Shown piece after piece: positions 44,857-53,213 of a stretch of 64,000 nucleotides of DNA (positions are counted from its first letter, which is position 1; each line of letters opens with the position of its first letter). The stretch is from NCBI RefSeq assembly GCF_024172085.1, contig NZ_JAMZDZ010000001.1, positions 4,278,001 through 4,342,000 of the forward strand, written 5' to 3'. A program made the position numbers and the translations under genes. A model generated the notes under the pieces. It saw nothing but the letters and a program-made list of their open reading frames with translations, made no database searches and had not been told where the DNA came from. This DNA is from Hamadaea flava (GTDB lineage: Bacteria > Actinomycetota > Actinomycetes > Mycobacteriales > Micromonosporaceae).

Positions 44857-47157
44857 CTATCGGCCGTTGACCTGTCGAGGGGGATGCGGACCGCTCGACG
44901 CGCCGCGTGTGGTCAATTCCGTCACTGTCGCGCTCTCGCCCTGATCGCCTGCGACACCGCTGCCTGCGGCCGCTCCGCCCGAGCCCGCACCACCGCCGCC
45001 CGCAGCGGCGGGGGACGGCTGGGTGGGCGGGTCGAGCAGCGAAGACGGCGGCACCGACGCGACTCCCGGGGAGAACGCGGTCCGATGTCGATCCCGCCCG
45101 GCTGCTTTGGCGGCGTACAGGGCGTCGTCGGCCGCCTGCAGCACCGCTGATCCGGTCGCGCCGTGCTCCGGGAAGACGGCGATGCCGATGGAGACGGTGA
45201 CATCCACCCGTCCGCGTGGCAACAACACCGGCTGCGTACGCATCGAGGCGCACAACCGGTCCGCGACGGCCACTCCGCCGGCGAGGTCGGTCTCGGGCAG
45301 CAGGACGACGAATTCCTCGCCTCCGTGCCGGAACGCCAGGTCGACCTCACGGATCTCGGCGCGTACGCGACGGGCGAACTCGGCGAGCACGACGTCCCCG
45401 GCGGCGTGCCCGTAGGAGTCGTTGATCTCCTTGAACCGGTCGAGGTCCAGCGCCAGTACGCAGAGCCGCCGGCCGAATCGGTGCGCGCGGTCGGCCTCAC
45501 GGCGTAGGCAGTCCAGCATGGATCGGTAGTTGAGCAGCCCGGTCAGGGAGTCGGTGACCGACAGGCGCTGGGCCTCCTCGTGCACCCGGACGTTGTCGAC
45601 GGCGACCGAGGCCTGCCCGGCGAACGTCCGAAGGGTGTCGAGGTCGCCGTCGTCGAACTCGTCCCGGCCGACCCGGTCGTAGACGGCCAGAACGCCCTGC
45701 GCGGCGGGCAGCCCGGCCGGCCACAAGCCGACCGGCCCGGCCTCGACCTGAGGCAGGTCAGCCGCGCCGGCCGAACCACCCGGGCCGGCGGCGGGTCCGG
45801 AAGCGGGATCGGCGGCGACGGTGGCCACGGAGGCGGCGGACGGAAGCGGCCCGCCCAGGGTGAACGGCACGACGACATAGGACTTGCAGCGCGGTTCCGC
45901 CGCGAGCAGCACCGGGCCGTCGCGGTCGGTCCGCCCCCGGACCGGTACGCCGGTCGCCGCGACCGAGCCGAGCAGTCCCTCGCCGATCGGGACCCGGATC
46001 GGGATCGCCGGGTCGAGTCCTTCGGCGCATTGGCCGGTCAGCAGTCCGGTCGCCGGGTCGATGAGGAGCACCACTCCGGCGCGGGCTCCGGCGGCGTGCC
46101 GGGCGGTCTGGAGGATCACCTGCAGAATGCGGTGGAGGTCGTGCGTACTGGAGAGGGTGTCGCCGAGCACGCCCAGCTGGCCCCGCAGCTGGTCCCGGCT
46201 GGCGGTCAGAGCATCTACATAGGACTCAAGTTCGCCGGTCATCCGGTTGAACGCCGAGGCGACCTGGCCGATCTCGTCGTTGCCCCGCACCGGTACGCGA
46301 GCCTGCAGGTCGCCGTCGGCGACCCGGTCGACGGCGGTCACCAGGTTGGCCAGCGGGGCCGTCGTCGTCCGGGCCAGCCACCACGCCACCAGGACGGCGG
46401 CGGCCGCGGTGATGAGCACGATCGCGGCGAGCATCGCATAGCGGGCGTACGCGTCCGGCTCGGGAACCGACAGCGTCAACGGCAGCGGCAGCCCGTCCCC
46501 GGCGCCGAGGACCCGGTTGAACGGGCCGGACGCGACCGGCGCCGTCGTCGTCTGCGACCGCGGCAGCGCCTCGAAGTCGTCGGCCGGATCGGTCACCTCG
46601 GGCGAATCCCCGAACGCGTGGAAGAAGGAACCCGGCCGCAGCTCGACGTCCACCCCGATGGCGTCGCTGAGCCGGTTCAGGAACGCCCGGTCGACGGTCT
46701 GCGCGGCGTACACGGAGCCGATGGTCTGCCCGCCGGACACCAGGTCCACCCGGGCAGCCAGACCCTCATAGCTGGCCGGGCCGATGTCGCTCGCCGACCC
46801 CGGCGGGCAGTCGGCCCACGGCGGCGGAGGCGCGCCCGGCGTCGTGATCCCGGCGAAGTCCGCCTCGCCGCCCGTCTCGATGTGCACCCCGGTCGCCAGG
46901 CCACGGACCACATATCCCTGGGCCACGGCCGCGCGATCGGGCGCGGGGGCCGCCGCTACCGCTTGCGCCACCGCGCCGAGCTGCCCGCACAACGCGGTCA
47001 CGCTGGTGCGTACGGCGGTCGCCGCCACCGACAGCCGCTGGGCGGCCTGGTCACGCGCGACGGAGGTCAGCACGCCGCCCGCGACCAGCGCGCCGACCAC
47101 CACCGGTGCCAGCACCGTGGCGAGGAAGGCGCTGGTCAGCCGGGTACGCAGGGTCAC
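44857..47157 (-). CDS. membrane diguanylate cyclase, sensor-HAMP-GAF-GGDEF
   Basis: Synthesises c-di-GMP from GTP in response to an external signal. Membrane helix at 10-32, extracytoplasmic sensor domain (about 35-235), second helix (about 238-260), HAMP (262-315), coiled linker, GAF (about 345-525) and GGDEF (about 555-700). The active site is GGEEF near residue 612; five residues before it stands REVD, the RxxD allosteric inhibitory site, so product inhibition is expected. A disordered Ala/Gly-rich tail ends the 766-aa chain. Divergent from the 5-formyl-THF cyclo-ligase gene. In Streptomyces c-di-GMP controls development through BldD. Confidence 0.92.
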   Translation of the reverse strand: MTLRTRLTSAFLATVLAPVVVGALVAGGVLTSVARDQAAQRLSVAATAVRTSVTALCGQLGAVAQAVAAAPAPDRAAVAQGYVVRGLATGVHIETGGEADFAGITTPGAPPPPWADCPPGSASDIGPASYEGLAARVDLVSGGQTIGSVYAAQTVDRAFLNRLSDAIGVDVELRPGSFFHAFGDSPEVTDPADDFEALPRSQTTTAPVASGPFNRVLGAGDGLPLPLTLSVPEPDAYARYAMLAAIVLITAAAAVLVAWWLARTTTAPLANLVTAVDRVADGDLQARVPVRGNDEIGQVASAFNRMTGELESYVDALTASRDQLRGQLGVLGDTLSSTHDLHRILQVILQTARHAAGARAGVVLLIDPATGLLTGQCAEGLDPAIPIRVPIGEGLLGSVAATGVPVRGRTDRDGPVLLAAEPRCKSYVVVPFTLGGPLPSAASVATVAADPASGPAAGPGGSAGAADLPQVEAGPVGLWPAGLPAAQGVLAVYDRVGRDEFDDGDLDTLRTFAGQASVAVDNVRVHEEAQRLSVTDSLTGLLNYRSMLDCLRREADRAHRFGRRLCVLALDLDRFKEINDSYGHAAGDVVLAEFARRVRAEIREVDLAFRHGGEEFVVLLPETDLAGGVAVADRLCASMRTQPVLLPRGRVDVTVSIGIAVFPEHGATGSAVLQAADDALYAAKAAGRDRHRTAFSPGVASVPPSSLLDPPTQPSPAAAGGGGAGSGGAAAGSGVAGDQGESATVTELTTRGASSGPHPPRQVNGR

Positions 47158-47248
47158 CGCTCACTCCGTTGTCCGTAGAATTGCTGCATCGCGGGTGCGA
47201 TGCTTGCACGGTTCGCCCCCTACGTTCGGGTTGTTACGGAAGTGTCGC

Positions 47249-47854
47249 GTGTCGGATTTTTCGGATCCTCCGCCGGTGGTGCCTGTCGATCTTCCGGCGG
47301 ATCTCGCCGCGAGTAAGGCGGCGGCCAGGTCCGCGCTGCTCACGGCCCGTCGCGAGCGCACGATCGACCAATTGGCCGACGCGTCACGCCGCATCGTGGT
47401 CCATCTGTCAGATCTTGTACGCACAACGCGGCCGGCCGTGATCGCCGCCTACGAACCGTTCGGCACGGAACCGGGAGTGCACCTCGACGGGTCTCTGCCG
47501 GGGCGGCTCGCCGCGGTGCCAGGTGCGCCACGCGTATTGCTGCCTGTGCTGATGAGCGACAACGATCTGGACTGGCGCGACTGGAACGACCCCGGCGACC
47601 GGCTCGGGCCGATGGCGATCGCGGAGGCCGAGCTGATCGTGGTGCCCGCGGTGGCGGTCGACCGGACCGGCGTGCGGCTGGGCCGGGGCGGTGGCAGTTA
47701 CGACCGCGCGCTGGCCCGAGTTCCCGCCGGTACGCCCGTGATCGCGCTGCTCCACGACGGTGAGCTTGTTCACAGGCTGGCCGCTCAGCCGCACGACCGA
47801 CGTGTGACGGCCGTCGTCACACCGCTGGGCGGAATGATCCCGTTACCTCGCTGA
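47249..47854 (+). CDS. 5-formyltetrahydrofolate cyclo-ligase
   Basis: Converts 5-formyl-THF to 5,10-methenyl-THF with ATP, salvaging folate. KAAARSALLTARRER (ATP site), LLPVL, and RLGRGGGSYDRAL (substrate loop) identify the family. GTG at 47249 with GGAAG upstream gives 201 aa; longer frames upstream lie antisense to the cyclase. Divergent from the cyclase with 91 bp between starts. Confidence 0.93.
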   Translation: MSDFSDPPPVVPVDLPADLAASKAAARSALLTARRERTIDQLADASRRIVVHLSDLVRTTRPAVIAAYEPFGTEPGVHLDGSLPGRLAAVPGAPRVLLPVLMSDNDLDWRDWNDPGDRLGPMAIAEAELIVVPAVAVDRTGVRLGRGGGSYDRALARVPAGTPVIALLHDGELVHRLAAQPHDRRVTAVVTPLGGMIPLPR

Positions 47855-47908
47855 GTTGAGACTGGCGAGGTTCGCGTGCCACTATCGGCACTCGAAGAAG
47901 GAGGAAAC

Positions 47909-48175
47909 GTGCCCACGTACCAGTACGCGTGCACGGCTTGTGGTCACCAACTCGAGGCCGTGCAGTCGTTCACCGACGCGCCGTTGACGGAGTGCCCGGA
48001 GTGCGACGGCACGCTGCGCAAGCTCTTCTCCGGCGTGGGCGTCGTCTTCAAGGGCTCGGGCTTCTACCGCACCGACTCCCGGAAGGCGTCGGGCGGATCG
48101 TCGTCCAGCTCATCCGGGTCGTCAGGCTCGTCCAGTTCATCCTCTTCGTCCAGCTCGTCCAGCGCGTCTTCCTGA
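47909..48175 (+). CDS. FmdB-type zinc ribbon protein with serine tail
   Basis: 88-aa protein: N-terminal FmdB/CxxC zinc ribbon (YQYACTACGHQLEAVQSF, LTECPECDGTLRKLF), GVVFKGSGFYRTDSR, then a tail almost only of serine and glycine coded by TCG/TCC/AGC repeats. Likely a regulatory or scaffold protein; function not established. AAGGAGGAAAC before the GTG fixes the start. Confidence 0.9.
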   Translation: MPTYQYACTACGHQLEAVQSFTDAPLTECPECDGTLRKLFSGVGVVFKGSGFYRTDSRKASGGSSSSSSGSSGSSSSSSSSSSSSASS

Positions 48176-48198
48176 GCCCAGCGCCCTGACGGGCGAGA

Positions 48199-48573
48199 AT
48201 GAACCGCGTGTTCAAGGGGTTCAGGGAGTTCATCGCACGCGGCAACGTCGTCGATCTAGCCGTGGGCATCGTGATCGGCGCGGCCTTCGGCGCGATGATC
48301 ACGCAGTTCACGAAGTCGTTCCTGGAGCCGCTGATCTCCGTGATCACCGGCGGCCATGGCACCGGCGGCACCTTCAAGGTCCGCGGCGTGACCTTCGACT
48401 ACGGCGCCTTCATCGGCGCGGTGATCACGTTCGTGCTGACGGCGGCGGCGGTCTACTACTTGGTCGTCGTGCCGATGAACGCCTGGGCGAAGCGGCGCGG
48501 CAAGCTCGCCGAGGAAGAGATGTCCGACGAGGTACGCCTACTCACCCAGATCAGGGATAAACTCGGCAAATAG
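48199..48573 (+). CDS. mscL: large-conductance mechanosensitive channel
   Basis: Homopentameric channel that opens under membrane tension to release osmolytes. FREFIARGNVVDLAVGIVIG (first helix) and VITFVLTAAAVYYLVVVPMN (second helix), basic cytosolic C-terminus; 124 aa. 23 bp after the FmdB gene, the usual actinobacterial neighbour. Confidence 0.95.
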   Translation: MNRVFKGFREFIARGNVVDLAVGIVIGAAFGAMITQFTKSFLEPLISVITGGHGTGGTFKVRGVTFDYGAFIGAVITFVLTAAAVYYLVVVPMNAWAKRRGKLAEEEMSDEVRLLTQIRDKLGK

Positions 48574-48588
48574 GACTCGACTGCGGGC

Positions 48589-48771
48589 TCACCAGTGCGG
48601 CGGGCGGTCCTCGATCAGCCGCGCGTCGTTGGAGTCCCGATCGTCGTTCCAGCCCGTCGACGTCTCGTCCACCGTCCGGTCCGGCAGGATCGGCGGCTCC
48701 TCGGGTTCGAGCTGCACCTCCCGGTCGTCATCCGGGGAGTGCGACTCGAAGGTCAGGTCGTCACGGGCCAC
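48589..48771 (-). CDS. small acidic protein
   Basis: 60-aa highly acidic, disordered protein (LEPEEPPILPDRTVDET; C-terminus DSNDARLIEDRPPHW). The C-terminal DRPPHW-type ending recurs in small proteins of Micromonosporaceae, from memory, which supports a real gene. GTG start next to the divergent membrane-protein gene. Function unknown. Confidence 0.6.
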   Translation of the reverse strand: MARDDLTFESHSPDDDREVQLEPEEPPILPDRTVDETSTGWNDDRDSNDARLIEDRPPHW

Positions 48772-48795
48772 GCATCCAGCTTAGGAGGTGCACGG

Positions 48796-49008
48796 GTGAC
48801 CGAGTACGCGGGTCCGCCGGTCACTCCGCACGACCCGGACTATCAGCCGGAGATCATCGAAGGCGACTCGCCGCCGCGCGTACTGCCGCCGCAGGATCAT
48901 GCCGCGCTCGATCGGGACGACGCCGCCGCCCGGCAGTTCACCTTCTTCATCGGCGGGATCGCCGCGCTGACCCTGTGCGCACTCGCCCTCATCCTCTGGC
49001 TCTTCTGA
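48796..49008 (+). CDS. small single-helix membrane protein
   Basis: 70-aa protein with an acidic/Pro-rich cytosolic part and one C-terminal helix (FTFFIGGIAALTLCALALIL), i.e. tail-anchored. AGGAGG 7 nt before the GTG at 48796. Function unknown; divergent from the acidic 60-aa gene. Confidence 0.75.
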   Translation: MTEYAGPPVTPHDPDYQPEIIEGDSPPRVLPPQDHAALDRDDAAARQFTFFIGGIAALTLCALALILWLF

Positions 49009-49022
49009 CCCGCCTCTTCCCA

Positions 49023-49081
49023 GCAGATCACGGTTACGCAGGCATCCTCGGGCAGCCGATGCAGGCGTAACCGTGATCTGC
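49023..49081. repeat. 59-bp palindromic element (GCAGATCA arms), second copy
   Basis: Perfect 17-bp arms GCAGATCACGGTTACGC / complement around a 25-bp centre. Shares GCAGATCACGG and total length with 7631-7689. Between convergent genes, where it may also stop transcription. Confidence 0.8.
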
Positions 49082-49094
49082 AGCCAACAGCGCG

Positions 49095-50207
49095 CTAGCT
49101 GCGGGCGTACTTGCGGACGCGGTCGTAGGCGGCCTGGTAGGTGCGGTGCCGGGCGGCGTCCACGCCGGTGTCGCCCACCGCCGTCGTCAAGTTCACGATG
49201 CGAATGCTCGGGCTGAGATCCACCCAGGTCGGCAGCGGTTCGACCGTCTTGACTGCCCAGCGCGTACCGGTCTGGGCGAAGGTCACCCGGACCATCAGCC
49301 CTTCCCGGTTCGCGTCCTCGGGAGTCGCGTGCCGGGCCAGCTCGTTGCCCATCCCGAAGACCACCGTCGTGCCCTTGATCCGCCGGATCGGCTGCACGAC
49401 GTGCGCGTGATGGCCCAGGATCAGGTCGATGTCCGGCGACCCCGCCAGCCGGTTCGCCCAGGCCAGCTGGTCGGCGTTCGGGTCGTGCCGGTATTCGGTT
49501 CCCCAGTGCAGGCTGACGATGACGATCGCGGCTCCGGCCTGCTTCGCGCGATGCGCCTCGGCCAGGATCCGGTCCGGGTCGATCCGCTCGGCGAGCCAGG
49601 TCTTGCCGTCCGGCGCGGCCAGTCCGTTGAAGCCGAACGTCGAGGCCAGGTGCGCGATGCGTACGCCGTGGACGGTGTAGACGGCGGCGTGCCCGGCGTC
49701 CGCCGGCCGGCTCGCCGTCCCCGCGTGCCCCAGCCCGGCCGCGTCCAGCGCCGCGATCGTCCGCTCGACGCCGTCCTGCCCCTGGTCGAAGGTGTGGTTG
49801 GAGACCGTCGAGCAGCCGTCGAACCCCGTTGCCTTGATCCCGGCGACGACCGCGGGCGGCGCGTTGAACCGCGGATACCCCTGGAACGGCTCGCCCACCG
49901 GGGTCTCCAGGTGACAGAGCGCCAGGTCGGCACCCGCGATCACGTCGCGCACGCCGGCGAACATCGCCGCGAAATTCCCATCCCGCTGCGCCTGAGCCCA
50001 GACCTGCGGGTGGACCAAGATGTCGCCGGCCCCCACGACCGTGATCTCACTGGTACGCGGAGAGCTGCGCACCGGCTGGGGAGAGTCGGTCGCTGCTTTC
50101 GGCGTATCAGCAGATGTGCACGCCGAGAGCAGTCCGACAGCGAGCGCGAGAGCCGTGAGCCCAGCCAGCTTGGGGGATCTGGGAGATCCGGGGAGGAATG
50201 CTGCCAT
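49095..50207 (-). CDS. CapA-family lipoprotein
   Basis: Exported CapA/PgsA-type protein (metallophosphatase-like fold). Lipobox LLSAC at residues 26-30 predicts a lipid-anchored Cys. VVGAGDILVHPQVW, CHLETPV, TVSNHTFDQGQDG, VSLHWGTEY and LILGHHAHVVQP carry the metal and active-site residues. Often linked to poly-gamma-glutamate export, but no pgsBC genes are here, so a different envelope role is likely. 370 aa. Confidence 0.88.
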   Translation of the reverse strand: MAAFLPGSPRSPKLAGLTALALAVGLLSACTSADTPKAATDSPQPVRSSPRTSEITVVGAGDILVHPQVWAQAQRDGNFAAMFAGVRDVIAGADLALCHLETPVGEPFQGYPRFNAPPAVVAGIKATGFDGCSTVSNHTFDQGQDGVERTIAALDAAGLGHAGTASRPADAGHAAVYTVHGVRIAHLASTFGFNGLAAPDGKTWLAERIDPDRILAEAHRAKQAGAAIVIVSLHWGTEYRHDPNADQLAWANRLAGSPDIDLILGHHAHVVQPIRRIKGTTVVFGMGNELARHATPEDANREGLMVRVTFAQTGTRWAVKTVEPLPTWVDLSPSIRIVNLTTAVGDTGVDAARHRTYQAAYDRVRKYARS

Positions 50208-50228
50208 TCCTCCCCTTCTACCCCTTCG

Positions 50229-50738
50229 TCACTTCTGCGCGAAGTCGACCCACCGCAGATGGGCGCCGGTGTCTCCGGTCTTGAAGATGTAGTAGCCGGT
50301 GAACCCGGCCAGGACCAGGACGACCAGGCCGAGCCCGACGTTCGCGATGAGCGAGCCGCGGCGACTGTCGCCCTCGGCGGCCGGGCGCTTGCCGATCGCG
50401 GTCGAGACGAAGATGAGCAGCAGAGTCGCCGCGCCGAGACCCAGGCTGAAGTACCAGGTGCGGTCGCCGTAGGTGACGTGCTGGTTGATCTTCGCGAGGA
50501 ATTCCTGCGGGTACCCCTGGGCGACGACCAGCTTCTCCAGCTGCTCGCCGGACTCCGTGCCGACCCACGCGGCGATCGGACCAGCCACCGCGAGCAGGCC
50601 GACCGCCCACCCGGTACGCCGCCGCACGGGCGGGACCAGCGCGTAGACGGCCGAGCCGGCGACGAGCAGGACGACGAAGACGATCGCGAAGTGCACGATC
50701 AACGGATGGGCCGGAATGCCCAGAATGTACTGGAACAC
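50229..50738 (-). CDS. DUF2231 membrane protein
   Basis: 169-aa protein with four membrane helices; opening GIPAHPLIVHFAIVFVVLL is the DUF2231 signature, with His residues in the first helix that could bind haem or metal. Function unknown. Divergent from the Fur-family gene with about 130 bp between. Confidence 0.85.
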   Translation of the reverse strand: MFQYILGIPAHPLIVHFAIVFVVLLVAGSAVYALVPPVRRRTGWAVGLLAVAGPIAAWVGTESGEQLEKLVVAQGYPQEFLAKINQHVTYGDRTWYFSLGLGAATLLLIFVSTAIGKRPAAEGDSRRGSLIANVGLGLVVLVLAGFTGYYIFKTGDTGAHLRWVDFAQK

Positions 50739-50869
50739 GCGCTTCTCCTCGATGCCTCACCGGACCGGCCCCCGTGGGTCGTGCGACCCTTCCGCGGCAC
50801 AGCGTAGTCGGTGATCCATGCGACCTCATCGACCGTTTTCTTGGACCGTTCCAGAGAGCGTGCTTTGAT

Positions 50870-51298
50870 ATGACCATGTCGGGTGAGGAACAGCTGCGCT
50901 CGGCCGGGTTGCGCGTCACCCGGCCGCGGCTGGCCGTGCTCGACGTCCTCGACGCCGGCGGCCACCTCGAAGTCGACGAGATCACCCGCCGCGTCCGCGA
51001 ACGCATCGACTCCGTCTCCACCCAGGCCGTCTACGACGTCCTCGGTGCGCTGTCCCGGGCCGGGCTCGCCCGCCGGATCGAACCGGCCGGATCTCCTGCT
51101 CGCTACGAGGCGCGTACGGGAGACAACCACCATCACGTCGTGTGCCGGGGCTGCGGACTCGTCGCCGACGTCGACTGCGCGGTCGGCTCCGCACCCTGCC
51201 TCGACCCGAACACGGCACACGGTTTCGAAGTCGACGAGGCCGAGGTGACTTTCTGGGGCCTATGCCCCGACTGCCAATCCCGCCGCACCCTCGACTAG
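50870..51298 (+). CDS. Fur-family metal/peroxide-responsive regulator
   Basis: 142-aa repressor of the Fur/PerR/Zur family. Winged helix at 1-85 (LRVTRPRLAVLDVLDAGGHL, VSTQAVYDVLGALSRAGL), metal domain with GDNHHHVVCRGCG and GLCPDCQ (two CxxC zinc pairs). ATG at 50870 or 50876; TTGGAC (50841) and TTTGAT (50864) upstream would give a start site at or near 50876, so the shorter leaderless form is possible. By similarity a FurA/CatR type, but the usual katG partner is absent. Confidence 0.85.
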   Translation: MTMSGEEQLRSAGLRVTRPRLAVLDVLDAGGHLEVDEITRRVRERIDSVSTQAVYDVLGALSRAGLARRIEPAGSPARYEARTGDNHHHVVCRGCGLVADVDCAVGSAPCLDPNTAHGFEVDEAEVTFWGLCPDCQSRRTLD

Positions 51299-51324
51299 GG
51301 GCCTTTCCGCGGGCCTTTCCGCGC

Positions 51325-51386
51325 GATCATGAACTTATGTGCGTGATCGACCGGCGTGTCGTGTCCGCAGCTCCCTGATCGTTCCC
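51325..51386. repeat. dispersed element, diverged copy 6
   Basis: Starts GATCATGAACT and contains the same 24-bp core as 34776-34837. The ends correspond in spacing, but the right arm has decayed to CTGATCGTT. Preceded by a duplicated GGCCTTTCCGCG. Between the Fur-family and methyltransferase genes. Confidence 0.65.
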
Positions 51387-51453
51387 CCAAGTCACTGTTC
51401 GCCCGCCGTGAACGGGGCGGGCAGAGCGGGCGACAGCGGCTTAGCGTGAGCGC

Positions 51454-52140
51454 ATGCCCGTTGCCGCGTACGACGAAATCGCCGACTGGTACGCCGACTG
51501 GGTCGGCGGCCTCCACAACTCCTATTCGGAGCGCGTCGCCGACGTCCTCCGCCGGCTGATCCCGCCGGGCGACGGGCGTACGAGCCTGGACATCGGCTGC
51601 GGCACCGGCGCTCGCGCCGGCGTGCTGCGCGACCTGGGCTGGCAGCCGGTCGGCGTCGACCTGTCGACGGGCCAACTCCGGCACGCCCGGCGCATCCTGC
51701 CGGTCGCGGCCGCCGACGCCACCGCGCTACCGATCGCGACGGGCTCGGTCGACCTAGCGGTGAGCATCCTGACCCACACCGACCTGCCCGACTATCCGGG
51801 CGTCATCGCCGAGGCGGCCCGCGTCGTCCGACCCGGCGGCAGGTTCGTCCACGTCGGAATCCACCCCTGCTTCACCGGCGCCTTCGCCGACCGCAGCGAC
51901 CCGGCTCGGATCGTCGTCGACAGCGGCTACCACCGGCGCGAACGCCGCTGGGACTCGTTCACCACTCAGGGCGTACGCAATCGAGTGGGCGCCTGGCATC
52001 TGCCGCTGGCCGATCTCCTGAACGCCTTCCAGGCCGCCGGACTGGAGATCGTCGACACCGTCGAGTCCGGCCCGGAAGCCGGAGTGCCGGACGTCTTCGC
52101 GGTCGCAGCGGTCAGCTCACCTCGCCAGTCGGCAGCGTGA
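51454..52140 (+). CDS. class I SAM-dependent methyltransferase
   Basis: 228-aa small-molecule methyltransferase. SAM motif I LDIGCGTGARAGVLRD, motif II region GVDLSTGQLRHAR, and RVVRPGGRFVHVG. Substrate unknown. Its last 29 bp overlap the 3' end of the opposite RecB-like gene. Confidence 0.88.
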   Translation: MPVAAYDEIADWYADWVGGLHNSYSERVADVLRRLIPPGDGRTSLDIGCGTGARAGVLRDLGWQPVGVDLSTGQLRHARRILPVAAADATALPIATGSVDLAVSILTHTDLPDYPGVIAEAARVVRPGGRFVHVGIHPCFTGAFADRSDPARIVVDSGYHRRERRWDSFTTQGVRNRVGAWHLPLADLLNAFQAAGLEIVDTVESGPEAGVPDVFAVAAVSSPRQSAA

Positions 52141-53008
52141 CCGACGTCCACGGCTCGCGTATGGGAGCGGTGGCGCCGGCCGGGCAGGTCTTGCGGTAGT
52201 CGCACCACGAACACAGGGCGCCCGGCTGCGGCGGGAACACGTCGTCGGCGTCGCGCCCCTGCGCCACCTGCTTCTCCGCCGCGATGATGTCCTTGGCCGT
52301 CCCCTCGGCCCGGTTCACCTGCCGCTGGAGGGACTCCTCGGTGTGCTCGTGCGCCGCGATCGTGCCGCTCGGCAGGTGATGCAGCTCGACCCGGGTGCAC
52401 CGGCGGCGGAACTGCCGCGACGCCGCGTACGCGTAAAGGGCGAGCGCCAGCGAGCCACGCGCGTCATCCGGCGTACTCGTCGAGCGGCCGGTCTTGTAGT
52501 CCACGATGACCAGCTCGTCACCGCGACGGTCGATCCGGTCGGCCCGCCCCGACAGGGCCAGCACCGACGTCTTCGCCGCGACGACGCGCTCGACGCCGAC
52601 CGGCTCGTCGGCCGGGTCGAGCGTCGCGATGTAGCTCTCCAGCCAGGCCAGCGCCCGCGCGAAGACCTCGCGCTGCTGATCGGCGTCCCGGTAGCCCTCG
52701 GTCACCCAGGTCGCCCGGAGGAGGGGTGCCAACGCGACCGACCGACGACGGTCGGGGTCTACGGCGTACCAGTTCTTGAGCGCGGTGTGGACGCTCGCGC
52801 CGAGCGAGTTGTGCGCCCAGGGCGGGCCCTTGGGCGGCGCGGGCCGGTCTATGTACGCGTAGCGGTAGCGCCGCGGGCAGTCGAGATAGGAGGCCAGCTT
52901 GCTGGGCGTGCAGGTGAACAGCCGGTCCGGCAGGTCACCGAGGTCGAAGCCCAACTGCTCGGGGATGCCGCCGGTACGTTTCGGCGCTGACCCGCCCGTG
53001 GAAACCAT
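52112..53008 (-). CDS. RecB/Cas4-type PD-(D/E)XK nuclease with Fe-S cysteines
   Basis: 298-aa single-domain nuclease of the RecB C-terminal (Cas4/AddB-like) family. Nuclease residues: GRADRIDRRG and VIVDYKTGRS (D-x-K). The first Cys lies in ASYLDCPRRYRY and three more in LCSWCDYRKTCP, the pattern of an iron-sulfur-clamped nuclease. The ATG at 53008 has GGGAGG upstream. No cas genes or CRISPR array accompany it, so it is the free-standing actinobacterial exonuclease type, probably in DNA repair. Confidence 0.88.
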   Translation of the reverse strand: MVSTGGSAPKRTGGIPEQLGFDLGDLPDRLFTCTPSKLASYLDCPRRYRYAYIDRPAPPKGPPWAHNSLGASVHTALKNWYAVDPDRRRSVALAPLLRATWVTEGYRDADQQREVFARALAWLESYIATLDPADEPVGVERVVAAKTSVLALSGRADRIDRRGDELVIVDYKTGRSTSTPDDARGSLALALYAYAASRQFRRRCTRVELHHLPSGTIAAHEHTEESLQRQVNRAEGTAKDIIAAEKQVAQGRDADDVFPPQPGALCSWCDYRKTCPAGATAPIREPWTSVTLPTGEVS

Positions 53009-53064
53009 GCAGCGATCCTCCCCCATGGGTCTGACACCGTCACACCGACCGCGCCGGTCCCAAC

Positions 53065-53213
53065 CCGGCGACACCCGAAAAGCAGCCGACCTGTCACATC
53101 CCCCGGCGACACCCGAAAAGCAGCCGGCCTGTCACATCCCCCGGCGACACCCGAAGGCAGCCGACCCATCACATCCCCGGCGACACCCGAAGGCAGCCGG
53201 CCTGTCACATCCC
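53065..53213. repeat. 4 x about 38-bp tandem repeat
   Basis: Units start at 53065, 53103, 53141 and 53177 with CCGGCGACACCCGAA; lengths 38, 38, 36 and 37 bp. Not a multiple of three and intergenic, except that the last unit contains the stop and final codons of marC. Confidence 0.92.

Noticed and set aside
45580-47178. Plus-strand 532-codon open frame antisense to the diguanylate cyclase
   Set aside because: Complement of a gene with intact HAMP, GAF and GGDEF motifs.
49146-50807. Plus-strand 553-codon open frame antisense to CapA and DUF2231 genes
   Set aside because: Shadow frame; spans two real minus-strand genes and their gap.
52112-53008. RecB/Cas4-like nuclease considered as a CRISPR adaptation or defence component
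   Set aside because: No cas1, cas2, helicase or repeat array nearby; the single-gene form is a normal actinobacterial exonuclease.
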